Assembly (NCBI RefSeq): GCF_023159225.1
Contig: NC_063176.1
Coordinates: 5,778,963-5,842,962, forward strand
Source of the DNA: Perognathus longimembris pacificus
Lineage: Eukaryota > Chordata > Mammalia > Rodentia > Heteromyidae
Length of the DNA: 64,000 bases
Reading direction: 5' to 3'
Part shown: positions 36,442 to 47,849 of the stretch, piece after piece
Layout: each line of letters begins with the position of its first letter
Numbering within the stretch: position 1 is the first letter of the stretch
Position numbers and translations under genes: made by a program
Notes under the pieces: generated by a model
Told to the model about the DNA's origin: nothing
The model's database searches: none
What the model saw: only the letters and a program-made list of their open reading frames with translations

Positions 36442-36470
36442 CCACAAACAAACAAACAACAACAACAACA
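36441..36470. repeat. (CAAA)n/(CAA)n simple repeat
   Basis: Short A-rich repeat directly after the LTR-like element. Confidence 0.85.
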
Positions 36471-36899
36471 TTAATGTCAATTCTACAGACTTGTTACATG
36501 AAACTAACCAAAACTGGGAAACTTTTCCCAAACATCTTGTGATCAGATTGCTGAGACAACCTGAAAGGAGGTTTGAAGTAGAAACACATCATCTCTGACA
36601 AATTTGAAGTTTGTCACAATATAATTTCTAGGATAATAAAATCACAATCTTTGTTAAAATATAAAATGAAGACCTGTCATCTCAATTTATCATTCATCCC
36701 AGTAATAGAAGTAGAAACAAATAAGATGTTATGGCTGCTGCAGAGAGTACCAAGAAGCTAGGATGTTTGCAAGGGAAAAATATTTATCAGCTACATTAGA
36801 ATAAAAACTGGTTACCATAAAAAAAAGTGTTAGTCCAGGGACTTATGTGTGACAGACAAGATCATATATGCCTTCTTACCAGACAAATCAATGAATAAT
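36471..36899. other. unassigned DNA
   Basis: May include decayed upstream parts of the old L1 that begins below, but I cannot show it. Confidence 0.4.
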
Positions 36900-37006
36900 T
36901 TCATTATGTCATAGAATTTTAAGGAGCCAAACAGTAAGAAAATAGGAGAGGATCACAAGGGCTCAATTTCTGTGTGCATGTGGTCGTATGAAAATGGTGT
37001 TTATCA
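36900..37006 (+). mobile_element. older L1 3'UTR, left part (split by L1 insertion)
   Basis: gaggatcacaagggctcaat and the following stretch match the early 3'UTR of other L1s here (43,512-43,560; 48,665-48,720). It continues on the far side of the full-length L1 at 44,004. The last bases (aaaatggtgtttatca) are one copy of the target duplication. Confidence 0.75.
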
Positions 37007-38455
37007 TGGAGTCTGGGGGAAGATGGCAGAGGAGCAGCAGAGCCCTAGCTGAGCTCCCTCCAACATCGCAGTTTTCCCATCCCAGAGAAACTTTTACCAC
37101 TAGAAAGATAGCAAAAGTAAGTTCTCACAGTACAGGGATTCTAACCAGGAAGGAGAAATCGACTTTGTGGGGCTGAAAACACAGATTTGAGCTCTGGGCA
37201 GTGACCCCCTTCCATGCCAGTGCCAGTGCCGGCAGAGCGCCTGGCACAGGGACCCACACTTGGCTCACCTAAACCACACAGCTTAGACGGGGGAAAATCC
37301 TCCAGACGACGGCAGACACACGTGGATCACAGGCTGAGCATGGAGGGGCCGAAATTGTAGAGAAAGCGTGAGAACTCCATGAAAGACATTCTCACTCGTG
37401 CCCACAGAGCAGCTTCTGGAAGGTAGCTCTTCCCCCACCCCCAGAGCAAAGCACCATCTTTGACACTGGCATAGGGTCAGACCAGACTGGAACTAAAGCT
37501 GGCCTGGGGAAAGCGAGGACAAAGTGGCCATCTTTGAAAAAGGCAAGAGGGACCAACTAGAGAGAGCCAGCTCCGCCCAGGAGAATGCCCCCTGCCCTGG
37601 CAGGAGGCTTGTTCTGTGCTGTGGCTCACACACTCAGAGTTGCCTGCCCTCCCCACCAGAATTTATAAACTAAAACCGAAAGCGGTGAGCAGCTACCAGT
37701 GGCACAGAACAGCCAGATGGGAGAACAAACAGTTCCTGAGACAGATAAACGGTCCCATTACAGAGGAAGCCCAATTCCCAGCCCAAAACGGAGCTGAATT
37801 ACATAGCCAGCTCTGCCAGGTGGCCGCCCTGCCCAGGAGGGAGGAACCTCCCCCAGGCAAGTGACTCTCAGCCAGGTAAACCAGGCCAGAGTCACCCCTC
37901 CTTGCTGAGTCCACAGCCTATTCAAAGCCAGGCGTTAAAGGCTGCGGCCCCACAGCAGACAGAGGAGCTACAGTTCCCAAGACTGCTCAGGTCCCTATCT
38001 ACAGAGGACACCCACTAAACCAAATCATCACCCCCTCCCATACACTTTACTCTATTCTCTTTACTATCTCTAACTTACCCTCCTGACTTACTTCCAGGAC
38101 CTCCAGATTCCATTGACCCCTGCTTATTGGATAGAAGGAAGCCCTGCTCAATCAGAGTGAATGAAAGGGGTTCAAAGACAAATACAGCCAGTCCAAAAAG
38201 AACTTAATATAAGAACAAAAATTGCCCATGGGGGTGTAACAGTAAATAAATAACTACTGAATACAGGGCTCAGGAGTGGTTGATATATCAAAATTGTATT
38301 CTTTAGGGACACCAAATCTAACTTTATATACAGATATATAAGGTATCTGTATATAATTGTGAACCTCTAAGATTTGTACAACACTGCTCGGTAAGGTCTG
38401 CATTGGGTCTTAAACGGTGCTCACAAGTGCTTGTAGATTGGCATTCCCATTCCAA
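37007..38455 (+). promoter_or_regulatory. L1 5'UTR
   Basis: About 1.45 kb between the element start and the first ATG of ORF1; GC-richer than the surroundings and with more CpG. No tandem monomers are visible, unlike mouse L1 promoters. Internal Pol II promoter activity is known for L1 5'UTRs as a family; activity here is unknown. Confidence 0.75.
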
Positions 38456-39589
38456 ATGAGCAGAAGAAACACAAGAAATATGGCAAACAATGAAGGCTCA
38501 TCTCCCACTCAAAACAAGCAGGAAGCAGAGAGGTCAATCAAAGACATAGAAGAGAACCCTCAAAATGCTCTACAAAGTCTACTGATAAGAATGTTAAATA
38601 AAAAGTTTGAATCTCTTCAGTAAACTATTCTAGAGTGTGAGTAGGCAAATCAAAAATTAATTGAGAATTTCATGGCCTCCACAAATGGAAAGATAATTGA
38701 ACTTCAAGATTCAAATGAAAAGATAGCTACCCAGCTAAAAGATTTGAGAGACAACACTAAAAACCAAATCAATGAAGTAAATGAAGCAAAGAAGTCCATG
38801 CAGGACCTAACAGATAAGTATAGCAAGGACAAGGAGACCATCAGGAAAGTACAGTCAGAAGGAAAAGAGATTCAAAATCAAGTAGCTAGCCTACAGTCCT
38901 GACTAACTGAAGCAGAGGATAGAATCTCAGGAGCTGAAGTTTCCCTAGAATCTATGGAGAAAGATAAAAAATCAATACAAAACCAATCCAATCGACAAAA
39001 CAGATCACTCCAGGAGATTCAAGATACAATCAGGAAGCCCAATTTAAGGATAATAGGTATTGAGGAAAACCTGGAGAAGGAAGTTAATGGAATAGGCAAC
39101 CTATTTAACAGAATATTAGCAGAGAACTTCCCAAATATCCAGAAGTATAGGCCTAGATAGATACAAGAAGCATTTAAAATCCCAAACCGACCAGACCAGA
39201 ATAGGACATCCCACAGACACATCATGATCAAACCAGGATCAGTAGAGTCCCAGGAAAGAATCCTCAAAGCTGTTAGGGAGAGGAAAACAATCACATATAA
39301 AGGAAAAACAATCAGAATTACCCCAGACTTCTCAGCAGAGACCATGAAAACAAGGAAAGCCTGGAATGAGGTATGCCAAACCTTAAATAAAAATAACTAC
39401 CAACCAAGAATAGTGTACCCAGCTAAACTCTCATTCATAGCTGAAGGTCAAATAAAAGTCTTCTACAGTAAGGAAAAACTGAAACAATATATTTTCACCA
39501 AACCAGCTTTACAAAAAATCCTCAAAGATGTACTATACAGGAAAAATAATCAAGATCCCAATGCAGACAGAGAAATGAACCCTAAATAG
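38456..39589 (+). pseudogene. L1 ORF1 (RNA-binding chaperone), nonsense-mutated
   Basis: One frame runs 378 codons from ATG 38,456 to TAG 39,587 with no frameshift but four internal stops: TAA 38,621, TAG 38,642, TGA 38,900, TAG 39,158. N-terminal basic part; coiled coil with heptads about 38,672-38,950; RRM-like segment with NLRIIGIEENLE (about 39,030); C-terminal domain with RKTITYKGKTIRITPDFSAE and YPAKLSFIAEGQIK. The family product is a trimeric L1 RNA-binding protein. Size is close to other mammalian ORF1p (roughly 340-370 aa). A start at a nearby Met nine codons on is also possible. Confidence 0.92.
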
Positions 39590-39647
39590 TAAACCAGAAT
39601 ATCAGATCAACAAATGGAAAGACTCAGCCTTTAACAAGATAGGGATA

Positions 39648-42600
39648 ATGAAAGGCACAAACGACCAGCTCTCAATCCTAACTCTCAACATTAATGGACT
39701 TAATTCTCCAATCAAATGACATAGGCTCATAAGTTGGATCAAAAATCAAGATCCATCTTTCTGCTGCCTCCAAGAGACACATCTATCCAGCAAAAGTAAA
39801 CATCTTCTAAAAGTGAAAGGCTGGAATCAAATCTATCAAGCAAGTGGCCACCATAAGCAGGCTGGAGTTTCAATCCTAGTATCAGACAAAATTGACTTCA
39901 AATTAATTAAGGTAAGAAGAGACAAAGAAGGTTACTACATAGTAATAAAGGGATCTCTCCTACAGGAAGGTATAACCATCCTAAATATCTACACACCAAA
40001 TGCAGGAGCACCCAACTTCATCAAACAAACACTACTGACTCTAAAAACATTCATAGACCCAAACACATTGATAGTTGGGGACTTTAACACTCCACTGTCA
40101 CCTCTGGACTGATCAACACACCAAAAACTGAACAAAGAAACCACAGAACTAAACAATTGCATAGACCAACTAGACTTAACCGACATCTACAGAATATTCC
40201 ACCTCGCAACAACAGAATATACATTCTTCGCAGCAGCACATGAAATATTCTCCAAAATAGATCACATCATAGGACACAAAGGAAATCTGTACAAATTCAG
40301 AAGTATCAAAACTATTCCCTGCATTCTCTCAGATCACAATGGAATAAAATTAGAGCTCAACTCAAACAGGCACCACAGAAAATCCTACAGTTCATGGAGA
40401 CTAAACAACACACTGCTGAACCATCAAGGGTCATTGAATAAATTAAAACGGAAATTCGAATGTTTATGGAATTCAACCAAGATGAGGACACAAAGTACCA
40501 GCTCCTTTGGGTCACAGCAAAGGCAGTACTCTGAGGAAAATTTATATCTCTGAATGCATACACCAACCAACTGGAGAAAGAGAAACTCAATAATTTAAGG
40601 AGTCATATTAATTTCCTTGAAAGAGAACAACAAGCCAAACTCCAAGTCAATAGACGGACGCAAATAATTAAAATCAAATCAGAATTAAATCAATTAGAGA
40701 TGAAAAAAAACCACTGAAAGAATCAACAAAAGAAAGAGTTGGTTCTTTGAAAAAATCAACAAGATAGACAGACCCCTAGCAAACCTGACCAAAAAACGAA
40801 GGCAGCACACTCAAATAAACAAGGTAAGAGATGAAACAGGTAACATCACCACAGAAACAACCAAAATTCAGACCATAATAAGGGACTATTTTGCAAACCT
40901 TTATGCCAACAAATTCAAGAACGTGGAAGAAATGGATGATTTCCTAGAAAAAGTTCACATCCCCAAACTCAACCATGAAGATTTAAACCTCCTAAATAGA
41001 CCCATATCCAGTATTGAAATAGAAATGGCAATAAGTGATCTCCCATCCAAGAAAAGCCCAGGTCCAGACGGATTCACTGCAGAATTCTACAAGGCCTTCA
41101 AAACAGAACTCACACCAATATTTCTCAAACTCCTCAATGAAATTGAGAGAGAACCTTCACTACCAGACACATTCTATGAAGTCAGCAAACCCCTCATCCC
41201 AAAACCATGCATGGACTCATCACGGAAAGAGGACTATGGACCGATATCCCTGATGAACATAGACACAAACATTCTCAACAAAATTCTGGCCAATCGACTT
41301 CAACAGGTCATCAAAAAAATCATACACCACAATCAAACTGGATTCATCCCAGGGATGCAAAGTTGGTTCAATATATGCAAGTCAATTAATGTAATCCACC
41401 ACATCAACCGGAGCAAGGTAAGGAACCACATGGTTTTATCGCTGGATGCGGAAAAAGCGTCGATAAAATCCAGCACCCATTTATGCTAAAAGCCCTGGAA
41501 AAACTGGGATTCATGGAACATTCCTGAATATAATCAAGGCAGTTTATGACAAACCAACAACAAACATAACTCCAAATGGTGAAAAACTAAAGCCATTCCC
41601 TTTAAAATCAGGAAGAAGACAGGGATGTCCACTCTCTCTCTCCTGCTCTTCAACACAGTACTAGAATTCCTAGACAGAGCAATCAGGCAAGAAGAAAATA
41701 TAAAGGGGATCCAAACAGGAAAAGATGAAGTTAAATTTTCTCTCTTCGCAGATGACATGATCCTATACCTAAAGAACCCCATAGACTCTACCCCCAAGTT
41801 ACTAGAGCTGATCCAAAACTTTGGCAAAATTGCAGGATATAAAATAAACCCTCAAAAATCAACGGCCTTTCTCTATGCTAATGACCCGAAGACCGAGGCT
41901 GAAATCAGGAAAACAACGCCTTTTGCAATAGCCCAAAAAACATAAAATACCTAGAATAACCTTAACCAAAGAAGTGAAAGACCTCTATGATGAGAACTTT
42001 AAAAACATGAAAAACAAAATTAAGGCAGAACTAAGGAAATGGAAAAACCTCCCATGTTCCTGGATTGGGAGGACTAATATAATCAAAATAGCAATATTGC
42101 CAAAGCCTATCTACAAATTCAATGCAATACCCATTAATATCCCAACACCATTTTTTGAAGAAATAGAGGAAGCAATCCAGAAATTCATATGGAACAATAG
42201 AAGACCCAGAATAGCAAAAACAATCCTAAGCATAAAGAACAGTGCTGGAGGAATTACAATACCCAACTTCAAGCTGTATTATAAAGCTACCATAATAAAA
42301 CAGCTTGGTATTGGCACCAGAACAGGCCTGAAGACCAGTGGAACAGAATTGAAGACCCGGAAATGAACCCACAGAACTACGCCTACTTAATCTTTGATAA
42401 AGGAGCTAAAACAATAGTTTAGAAGAAAGATAGCCTCTTTAACAAATGGTGCTGGCAAAACTGGTTCAACACATGCAACAAACTAAAACTAGATCCTTAT
42501 ATATCACTCTGCTCCAAAATCAATTCCCAATGGATCAAAGACCTCGAAATCAAATCAGACACCCTGAAAACACTAAAGGAAGGAGTCAGAGAAACACTTG

Positions 42601-43485
42601 GGCTCCTTGGCGCAGGACGGAAGTTCCTTAACAAAGACCCAGAAAAGCTACAAATCAAAGAAAGGTTGGACAAATGGGACTGCATCAAACTGCAGAGCTT
42701 CTGCAGAGCAAAGGACATAGCACACAAGATAAACAGAAAGCCCACAGATTGGGAGAAGATCTTTACCGGCCATTCAACGGACAAAGGCTTCATATCTAAA
42801 ATATATGCACAACTAAAAAAATTACCTTCATCCAAAACAAAACCGCAAAGAACCAATAGCCCCCTCATCAAGTGGGCTAAAGACTTACAAAGAGATTTCT
42901 CTGATGAGGAAATGAGAATGGCCAAGAGACATATGAAAAAGTCCTCTACATCACTGGCCATAAAAGAAATGCAAATCAAAACAACATTGAGATTCCATCT
43001 CACCCCAGTAAATGTCCTATATCAAGAAAACTAACAATAACAATTGTTGGAGGGGATGTGGCCAAAAGGGAACCCTACTTCATTGCTGGTGGGAATGTAA
43101 ACTGGTTCAGCCACTCTGGCAAGCGGTATGGAGATTCCTCAGAAGGCTAAATATAGAACTCCCCTATGACCCAGCAGCCCCACTTTTGGGTATCTATCCA
43201 AAAGCCCACAAACAAAATCACAGTAAAGCCACCAGCACAACAATGTTCATCGCAGCACAATTTGTAATAGCTAGAATCTGGAACCAACCCAGATGACCCT
43301 CAGTAGACGAATGGATCAGGAAAATGTGGTACATATACACAATGGAATTTTATGCCTCTATCAGAAAGAATGACATTGCCCCATTTATAAGGAAATGGAA
43401 GGACTTGGAAAAAATTATACTAAGTGAAGTGAGCCAGACCCAAAGAAACATGGACTCTGTGGTCTCCCTTATAGGGAATAATTAG
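39648..43485 (+). pseudogene. L1 ORF2 (endonuclease-reverse transcriptase), broken
   Basis: About 1,279 codons if all breaks are ignored, the normal L1 ORF2 size. Visible landmarks in order: endonuclease start SILTLNINGLNS (39,672), QETHL (39,771), GDFN (40,077), SDHNG (about 40,330); reverse transcriptase GCPLS (41,623) and the FADD catalytic motif (41,745-41,756); C-terminal Cys-rich motif CX3C...HC...C (43,045-43,098). In-frame stops: TGA 39,717, TGA 40,110, TAA 40,439, TGA 40,532, TAG 42,420, TGA 43,294. Apparent frameshifts near 40,427, 40,708, 41,459, 41,515, 41,638, 41,935, 41,954, 42,299 and 43,008. It ends at TAG 43,483 in the last frame. Confidence 0.93.
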
Positions 43486-44003
43486 CACAGGTTTAGGCAA
43501 GTCACAGCAGAGGATCACAAGAGCCCAATTACTATACCCTTATGAACACATAAGATGATGCTAAGTGAAATGAACTCCATGTTATGGAAACGATTATTAT
43601 ATCACTGTTGTAACTACTTTCAACATGCTATGTGTAACTGTAGCTTCAATTAATGATGATCTTCTTGTATCACCCTCCTGTGGTTGTACCTACACTGCCA
43701 CTGTATCTTATCTGAGTATATTGGAAATTGTGTATACTGGTATTGGAACTAGGAAATTGAAAGGGAATACCAAATTCGAGAGACACAGGGTAAAAAAAGA
43801 CAAACGACTACAAAAGCAATACTTGCAAAACTGTTTGGTGTAAATGAACTGAATAACCCATGTGGGAGGAGAGGGTTAGGGGGAGGGGGACGGGGGAATG
43901 AGAGACGAGGTAACAAACTGTACAAGAAATGTATCCAATGCCTAATGTATGAAACTGCAACCTTCCTGTAAATTCAGTTTGATAATTAAACAAAAATACC
44001 AAA
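43486..44003 (+). other. L1 3'UTR with G-rich tract
   Basis: Follows the ORF2 stop. Contains acacataagatgatgctaag, gtatactggtattggaacta, and a G-rich tract (43,873-43,896) with four runs of three or more G, a canonical G-quadruplex pattern. Ends gtaaattcagtttgataatt and an A-rich tail. G-rich tracts in the 3'UTR are a known L1 trait. Confidence 0.88.
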
Positions 44004-44017
44004 AAAATGTGCTTATC

Positions 44018-44395
44018 AAAATGAACTCCAAGAAATGGAAACTAGAAGTTTGTTCATTGCACTGTTTGCATTTCCTTTATTGTCTTTTCCATTGTTTATT
44101 CTCTTTGGTCACCTGTCTTTAATTTCTCTACCCTTTGTCTTGTATTAAGATTATCTGATTTGGGGAGGAGAAGGGGAAGCACAGAAACAGTGGAACAAAA
44201 GTGAACCAAATCAGCAGTGAAACCCACTGGACACTGTATTGGAAATGAACTACACAACTTGAGGGGGGAGGAGGTGAGGAAGGGAAAACTGAGAAAACAA
44301 GGGAGGGTGTGATGCTGTTCAAAGAGAAATGAGAGTACTCATGACCTGACTTATGTAGCCCCTCACCCCTCTCAACATCACCATCACAAGAAGAA
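44018..44395 (+). mobile_element. older L1 3'UTR, right part (split by L1 insertion)
   Basis: Resumes exactly where 37,006 left off: aaatgaactccaagaaatgg, then gatttggggaggagaagggg, gacactgtattggaaatgaa, and an end with cccctcacccctctcaacat and an A-rich tail. Same order as 59,740-60,050 and 30,900-31,150. Confidence 0.85.
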
Positions 44396-44775
44396 AAAGA
44401 AAAGTGAGCGGTGCCTCCTATCTCTTCAAAAAAATTTCTGTCACTTTTTTGCTTTATTTCAATCACTTAGGTTCATTTGTTCCATATTACAAGTCTAGAT
44501 ATAACAGTTCATTGTATTGATGTATTAAAAAATACAGGTATCCATTTGGTTTAAATCATCTCAAATATGCATTTTAATTATGTGTAACATATTTGACAAA
44601 GATGATGACCTTTAGATACCTGCTTATCAAGATGATGTATGTGTGGAATAGATCTTTCTTTGGAGGAGAATTATGATACAGTAGTTAAGAGTTTGGTTTT
44701 TGTAATCACACTGTGGGAAGGAAAGAACTTAAAAATGGGTTGAAGCTCCGTTTTGAATGTTTATTAGTGTGCTAG
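44396..44775. other. intergenic DNA with MIR-like trace
   Basis: About 44,676-44,716 resembles the start of a MIR (acagtagttaagagtttgg). Otherwise unassigned. Confidence 0.4.
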
Positions 44776-44776
44776 T

Positions 44777-44845
44777 CTCGGTTCTCGGCCTTTTGGCTAA
44801 GATCAAGTGTGTTATTGTGCCAGTTTGGGCATAGTGTTATATTTT
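44777..44845 (+). pseudogene. U2 snRNA 5'-end fragment
   Basis: 44,782-44,810 (ttctcggccttttggctaag and the next nine bases) is a 29-nt exact match to the 5' stem-loop I region of U2 snRNA as I know it. The five leading bases differ and after 44,810 the match decays quickly. It lacks the branch-point-recognition and Sm regions, and no PSE-type promoter is evident, so it is a truncated pseudogene, not a working gene. Confidence 0.85.
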
Positions 44846-45177
44846 TACCTTCATCTGAACAATTAGAGCATTACTATGATGAAAATGAAGTAATTAATTT
44901 GTAACGTATTTATGTGTTAAATTTATTAACTTGGGATTGGGCACATGCATTTGTGCTCACACATGCAAGCCTACTCACAACTAACTACACACCCATCCAA
45001 GATACATTAAAATTAGCCATTGTCATAATACTACTTTGAATTTGGGGGCATGTTTACAGTGTACAATTCAAATTTGTCTAAATGCAATATTCAGAATCCA
45101 ATTTGTAAACCTAAGTTCAGAATTTCTGAGTATGTTTCATTTAAATGTCTAGTATACACTGTGCAAACACTTGTCCA

Positions 45178-45180
<3 letters not shown>
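44846..45180. other. unassigned DNA
   Basis: No supported feature. Confidence 0.45.

Positions 45181-45226
<46 letters not shown>
45181..45226. repeat. (CA)23 microsatellite
   Basis: Perfect CA run, shortly before the antisense LTR. Confidence 0.97.
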
Positions 45227-45230
<4 letters not shown>

Positions 45231-45250
45231 ATAATGGAAAGCAATTTCTT

Positions 45251-45880
45251 TGTTAAGGGTTTCGAGGGAGAGGATTCCTGGTCCATCTGCAAGTCCACCA
45301 CTCAGAGACAGTCTCAAGCAGAAAGAAGAAAAAAGATGGATTTACTGGGGAAGTAAAAAGCGAACAGGCCAGGGACACAGCACAGACTGAGGAGCTGAAC
45401 CCCAGACTAAAAAGCAGGCTGGCCGGCCAGGGCCCTAGGCCCAGCGCTAAGGTCCGGTTATAAAGGCAAACACCACATGGTCAAGCCTACCACACGGCAG
45501 GTGGCCAATGAGGTTACAACTCTTACAGAACACACCAGGTCACACGCAGGTGGCCAGTGGAGTTACAACCTGCCACATAGTATCTGTTCGAACCAACCTA
45601 TCATTCTAGTTAGATTGGCGGGGGGGAGGGGTACTATCATTCACAGCCACGGGAATCTTCCCCGGATGTGAGAAGACAGGACAGGGGTCCTCAACCCTGG
45701 AGTTGGGGGTTGAGGTGGGAGATCTTAGTGGAGGTGGAGTCAGCCTCCCCCCTCCCTAACTAATCTGAGAAAGAGCCAGTCTGGCACCGCCCCCCCCCCC
45801 CCACAACGTTCCTCAAGAACCTACTAACGTTCAGAATGACTAGAGTATGATTTTTGAGAGAATCCAGTACATTTTTTTCA
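45251..45880 (-). mobile_element. LTR (endogenous retrovirus), antisense
   Basis: On the minus strand: U3, a TATA-like GCCTTTATAACC (plus 45,458-45,466), then about 115 bp later AGTAAA, a variant polyadenylation signal (plus 45,341-45,346), then an R/U5-like end with ctctgagtggtggacttgca and the terminal CTTAACA at plus 45,251. U3 contains two direct copies of a ~30-bp segment (plus 45,490-45,521 and 45,539-45,571). A 6-bp flank tttctt/gttctt could be a target duplication with one mismatch, so the far end near 45,880 is uncertain. No internal viral genes adjoin. Confidence 0.7.
45790..45802. repeat. poly(C) run, 13 nt
   Basis: Homopolymer inside the U3 side of the antisense LTR. Confidence 0.9.
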
Positions 45881-46868
45881 GTTCTTTACACCACTCTTAT
45901 TGAGACAGAAGACTATCTTCTAGAAAATACAGGGTTTTAAAAACCAGAACAAAACAAAAACATCTTACATAGAAATGCCTTAGCTGCTTCGAAGTGTGTT
46001 CATGGACACTGAACTGGAGTCTCTAAAAAGTCTTAAAATCCTGCAAATGTAATTAACTAGAAAAGGTCCTGATTGAGGCCACTAAAAAGCAAGAAATAAT
46101 TGTCATAATTTTTTATGTACAGTTCTCCACTTTCACTGTGAAACAGAATTTGGAGTTCATGACCATATATTATTAACTCATATTAACTCACAACCCAACC
46201 CATTAATATGTATTTGTTTTTCTCAAAACACCCATAAATATTTGTGGTTCAACACATACAAATATCATTTCATATACGAAGCACAACTATCAGAAAAATA
46301 AGCTAGGAGCAGCCCTATTCCAAATTTCCAAACGTCTTTTATTGTCTTAAAATTCTGGAACATTTCTTTATTTTCTAAAAGATTCCTTTGCACCAAGGGA
46401 CTCCTATTCTGAAGTATAAACAATAAACTACTCCCAGCTCAACTTCGTGGACAGCATATAACATCACCGCTGGAGTCTGCCAAGAAGGGTGTGGGAAAGG
46501 AAAAGGAATTTGTTTATTTCTTCTCTAGCCAAGGTCTCTAGCTAGGGCTTCCCTGGATCCTGGCAGGGGAGAGAGCAGTCCTGTCCTTTGTGCTCACTTC
46601 TCTGTACTCAGGTGAATTTGCAGTACTTTCTATACACCAATTAGGATACCCAAAATGATGTGATTCCTGCTGTCATGTTTAGTTTATTGAAATACTTTGG
46701 GATAACATATTTTGAGTGACAAAGAAGCCAAAGAGATTCTTGTGATGCAGGGAATAACCTCTACATATATGATAGCCGAAATGAAATCACTGGGCATGTG
46801 TGCTTGATATGTATTTGTAAACCATGGTCATGTCATGTTGAATTGTATCTGCTAGATGCCTTCTAAAT
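45881..46868. other. unassigned DNA
   Basis: No supported repeat or gene. A GC-richer patch with ctggatcctggcagggga at about 46,550 has no identified origin. Confidence 0.45.
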
Positions 46869-46885
46869 AGCTTCCTTTTTTTTTT

Positions 46886-47081
46886 TTTTGCCAGTCCTGA
46901 GGCTTGAATTCAGGGCCTGAGCACTGTCCCTGGCTTCTTTTTGCTCAAGGCTAGCACTCTGCCACTTGAGCCACAGTACCACTTCTGGCTTTTTCTACAT
47001 ATGTGGTGTGGAGTAATCGAACCCAGGGCTTCATGTATATGAGGCAAGCACTCCTGCCACTAGGCCATATTCCCAGCCTGC
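46886..47081 (-). mobile_element. dimeric ID-like SINE, antisense, with target duplication
   Basis: T-rich tail, gccagtcctgaggcttgaat, cacttgagccacagtaccac, taatcgaacccagggcttca (B box complement), cactaggccatattcccagc. Target duplication agcttcc plus a T run (from 46,869 and from 47,082). Confidence 0.95.
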
Positions 47082-47099
47082 AGCTTCCTTTTTTTTTAA

Positions 47100-47845
47100 G
47101 TTGGCTGTAATTTGCTACTACAAATGTCACACACTTTGTAGAGAGAATAGGATAAACAGGCAGGGATATGAAATGTAAGACACACATTTAGTCCTAGAAG
47201 CTGTTAACAGGCAGGAAAAAAATAGGACATGATAAATAACTTTTAACTCTGATAACTTCAGCATAATTAAAATTCCACAATGATGCCAATTTCTCCTCTC
47301 ACTCCACACAGATTCCATGCTCCTTTATTCTTGACAGAGGTAGCTCAATTTTTGGAAGGTATTATCTTGGCAAGTAGGTTATTGGTGGCCTACTCTGAAT
47401 CTGATGCTATTCTCTGGAATTATGTGTTCATTCTCTTGCACATTTGGAAGAATATACACATGTGCATATCTATGTATGTTCTGTGTATGTGAATATGAAT
47501 CTGTAGATTTTTTAAAAATATAATCTTACTATTGTATTTATAGCCAACTTTTGAGAATGAATTTAGAGTTCTTAATAGTTTTAGTATATATTTATTTATC
47601 AGTAAGATTGAGTAAAAAAATCCTATGCTTTGCCACTTGTGTTTCTTCTGTGTAATAATTTTTCATATTTTTTCTACTTGGTGATATATTTTATATTCAT
47701 TCCTATATTCATAGGAATTAGTTCTAAAAATTTATTATTAGCTGTATATTCTAAGTTTTCATGTTACATAGTTCATTTTTCATATTGCAAATGAAGCACC
47801 CTCAACAAAATCTGCTTAATTGAGATGTAATTATTTTTTGCAACT
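47100..47845. other. unassigned AT-rich DNA
   Basis: No supported feature. Confidence 0.45.
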
Positions 47846-47849
47846 GCTT

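Larger units (their letters stand above)
37007..44003 (+). mobile_element. L1 retrotransposon, full-length size, inactive
   Basis: About 7.0 kb with the L1 order 5'UTR, ORF1, ORF2, 3'UTR, A-rich end. The 5' end tctgggggaagatggcagag is the kind of start seen in mammalian L1s. Imperfect target duplication: aaaatggtgtttatca (36,991-37,006) and aaaatgtgcttatca (44,004-44,017). Both ORFs are broken (see separate entries), so it cannot retrotranspose by itself. Confidence 0.95.

Noticed and set aside
37007..44003. Active, retrotransposition-competent L1
   Set aside because: Both ORFs have several stops and ORF2 has about nine frameshifts.
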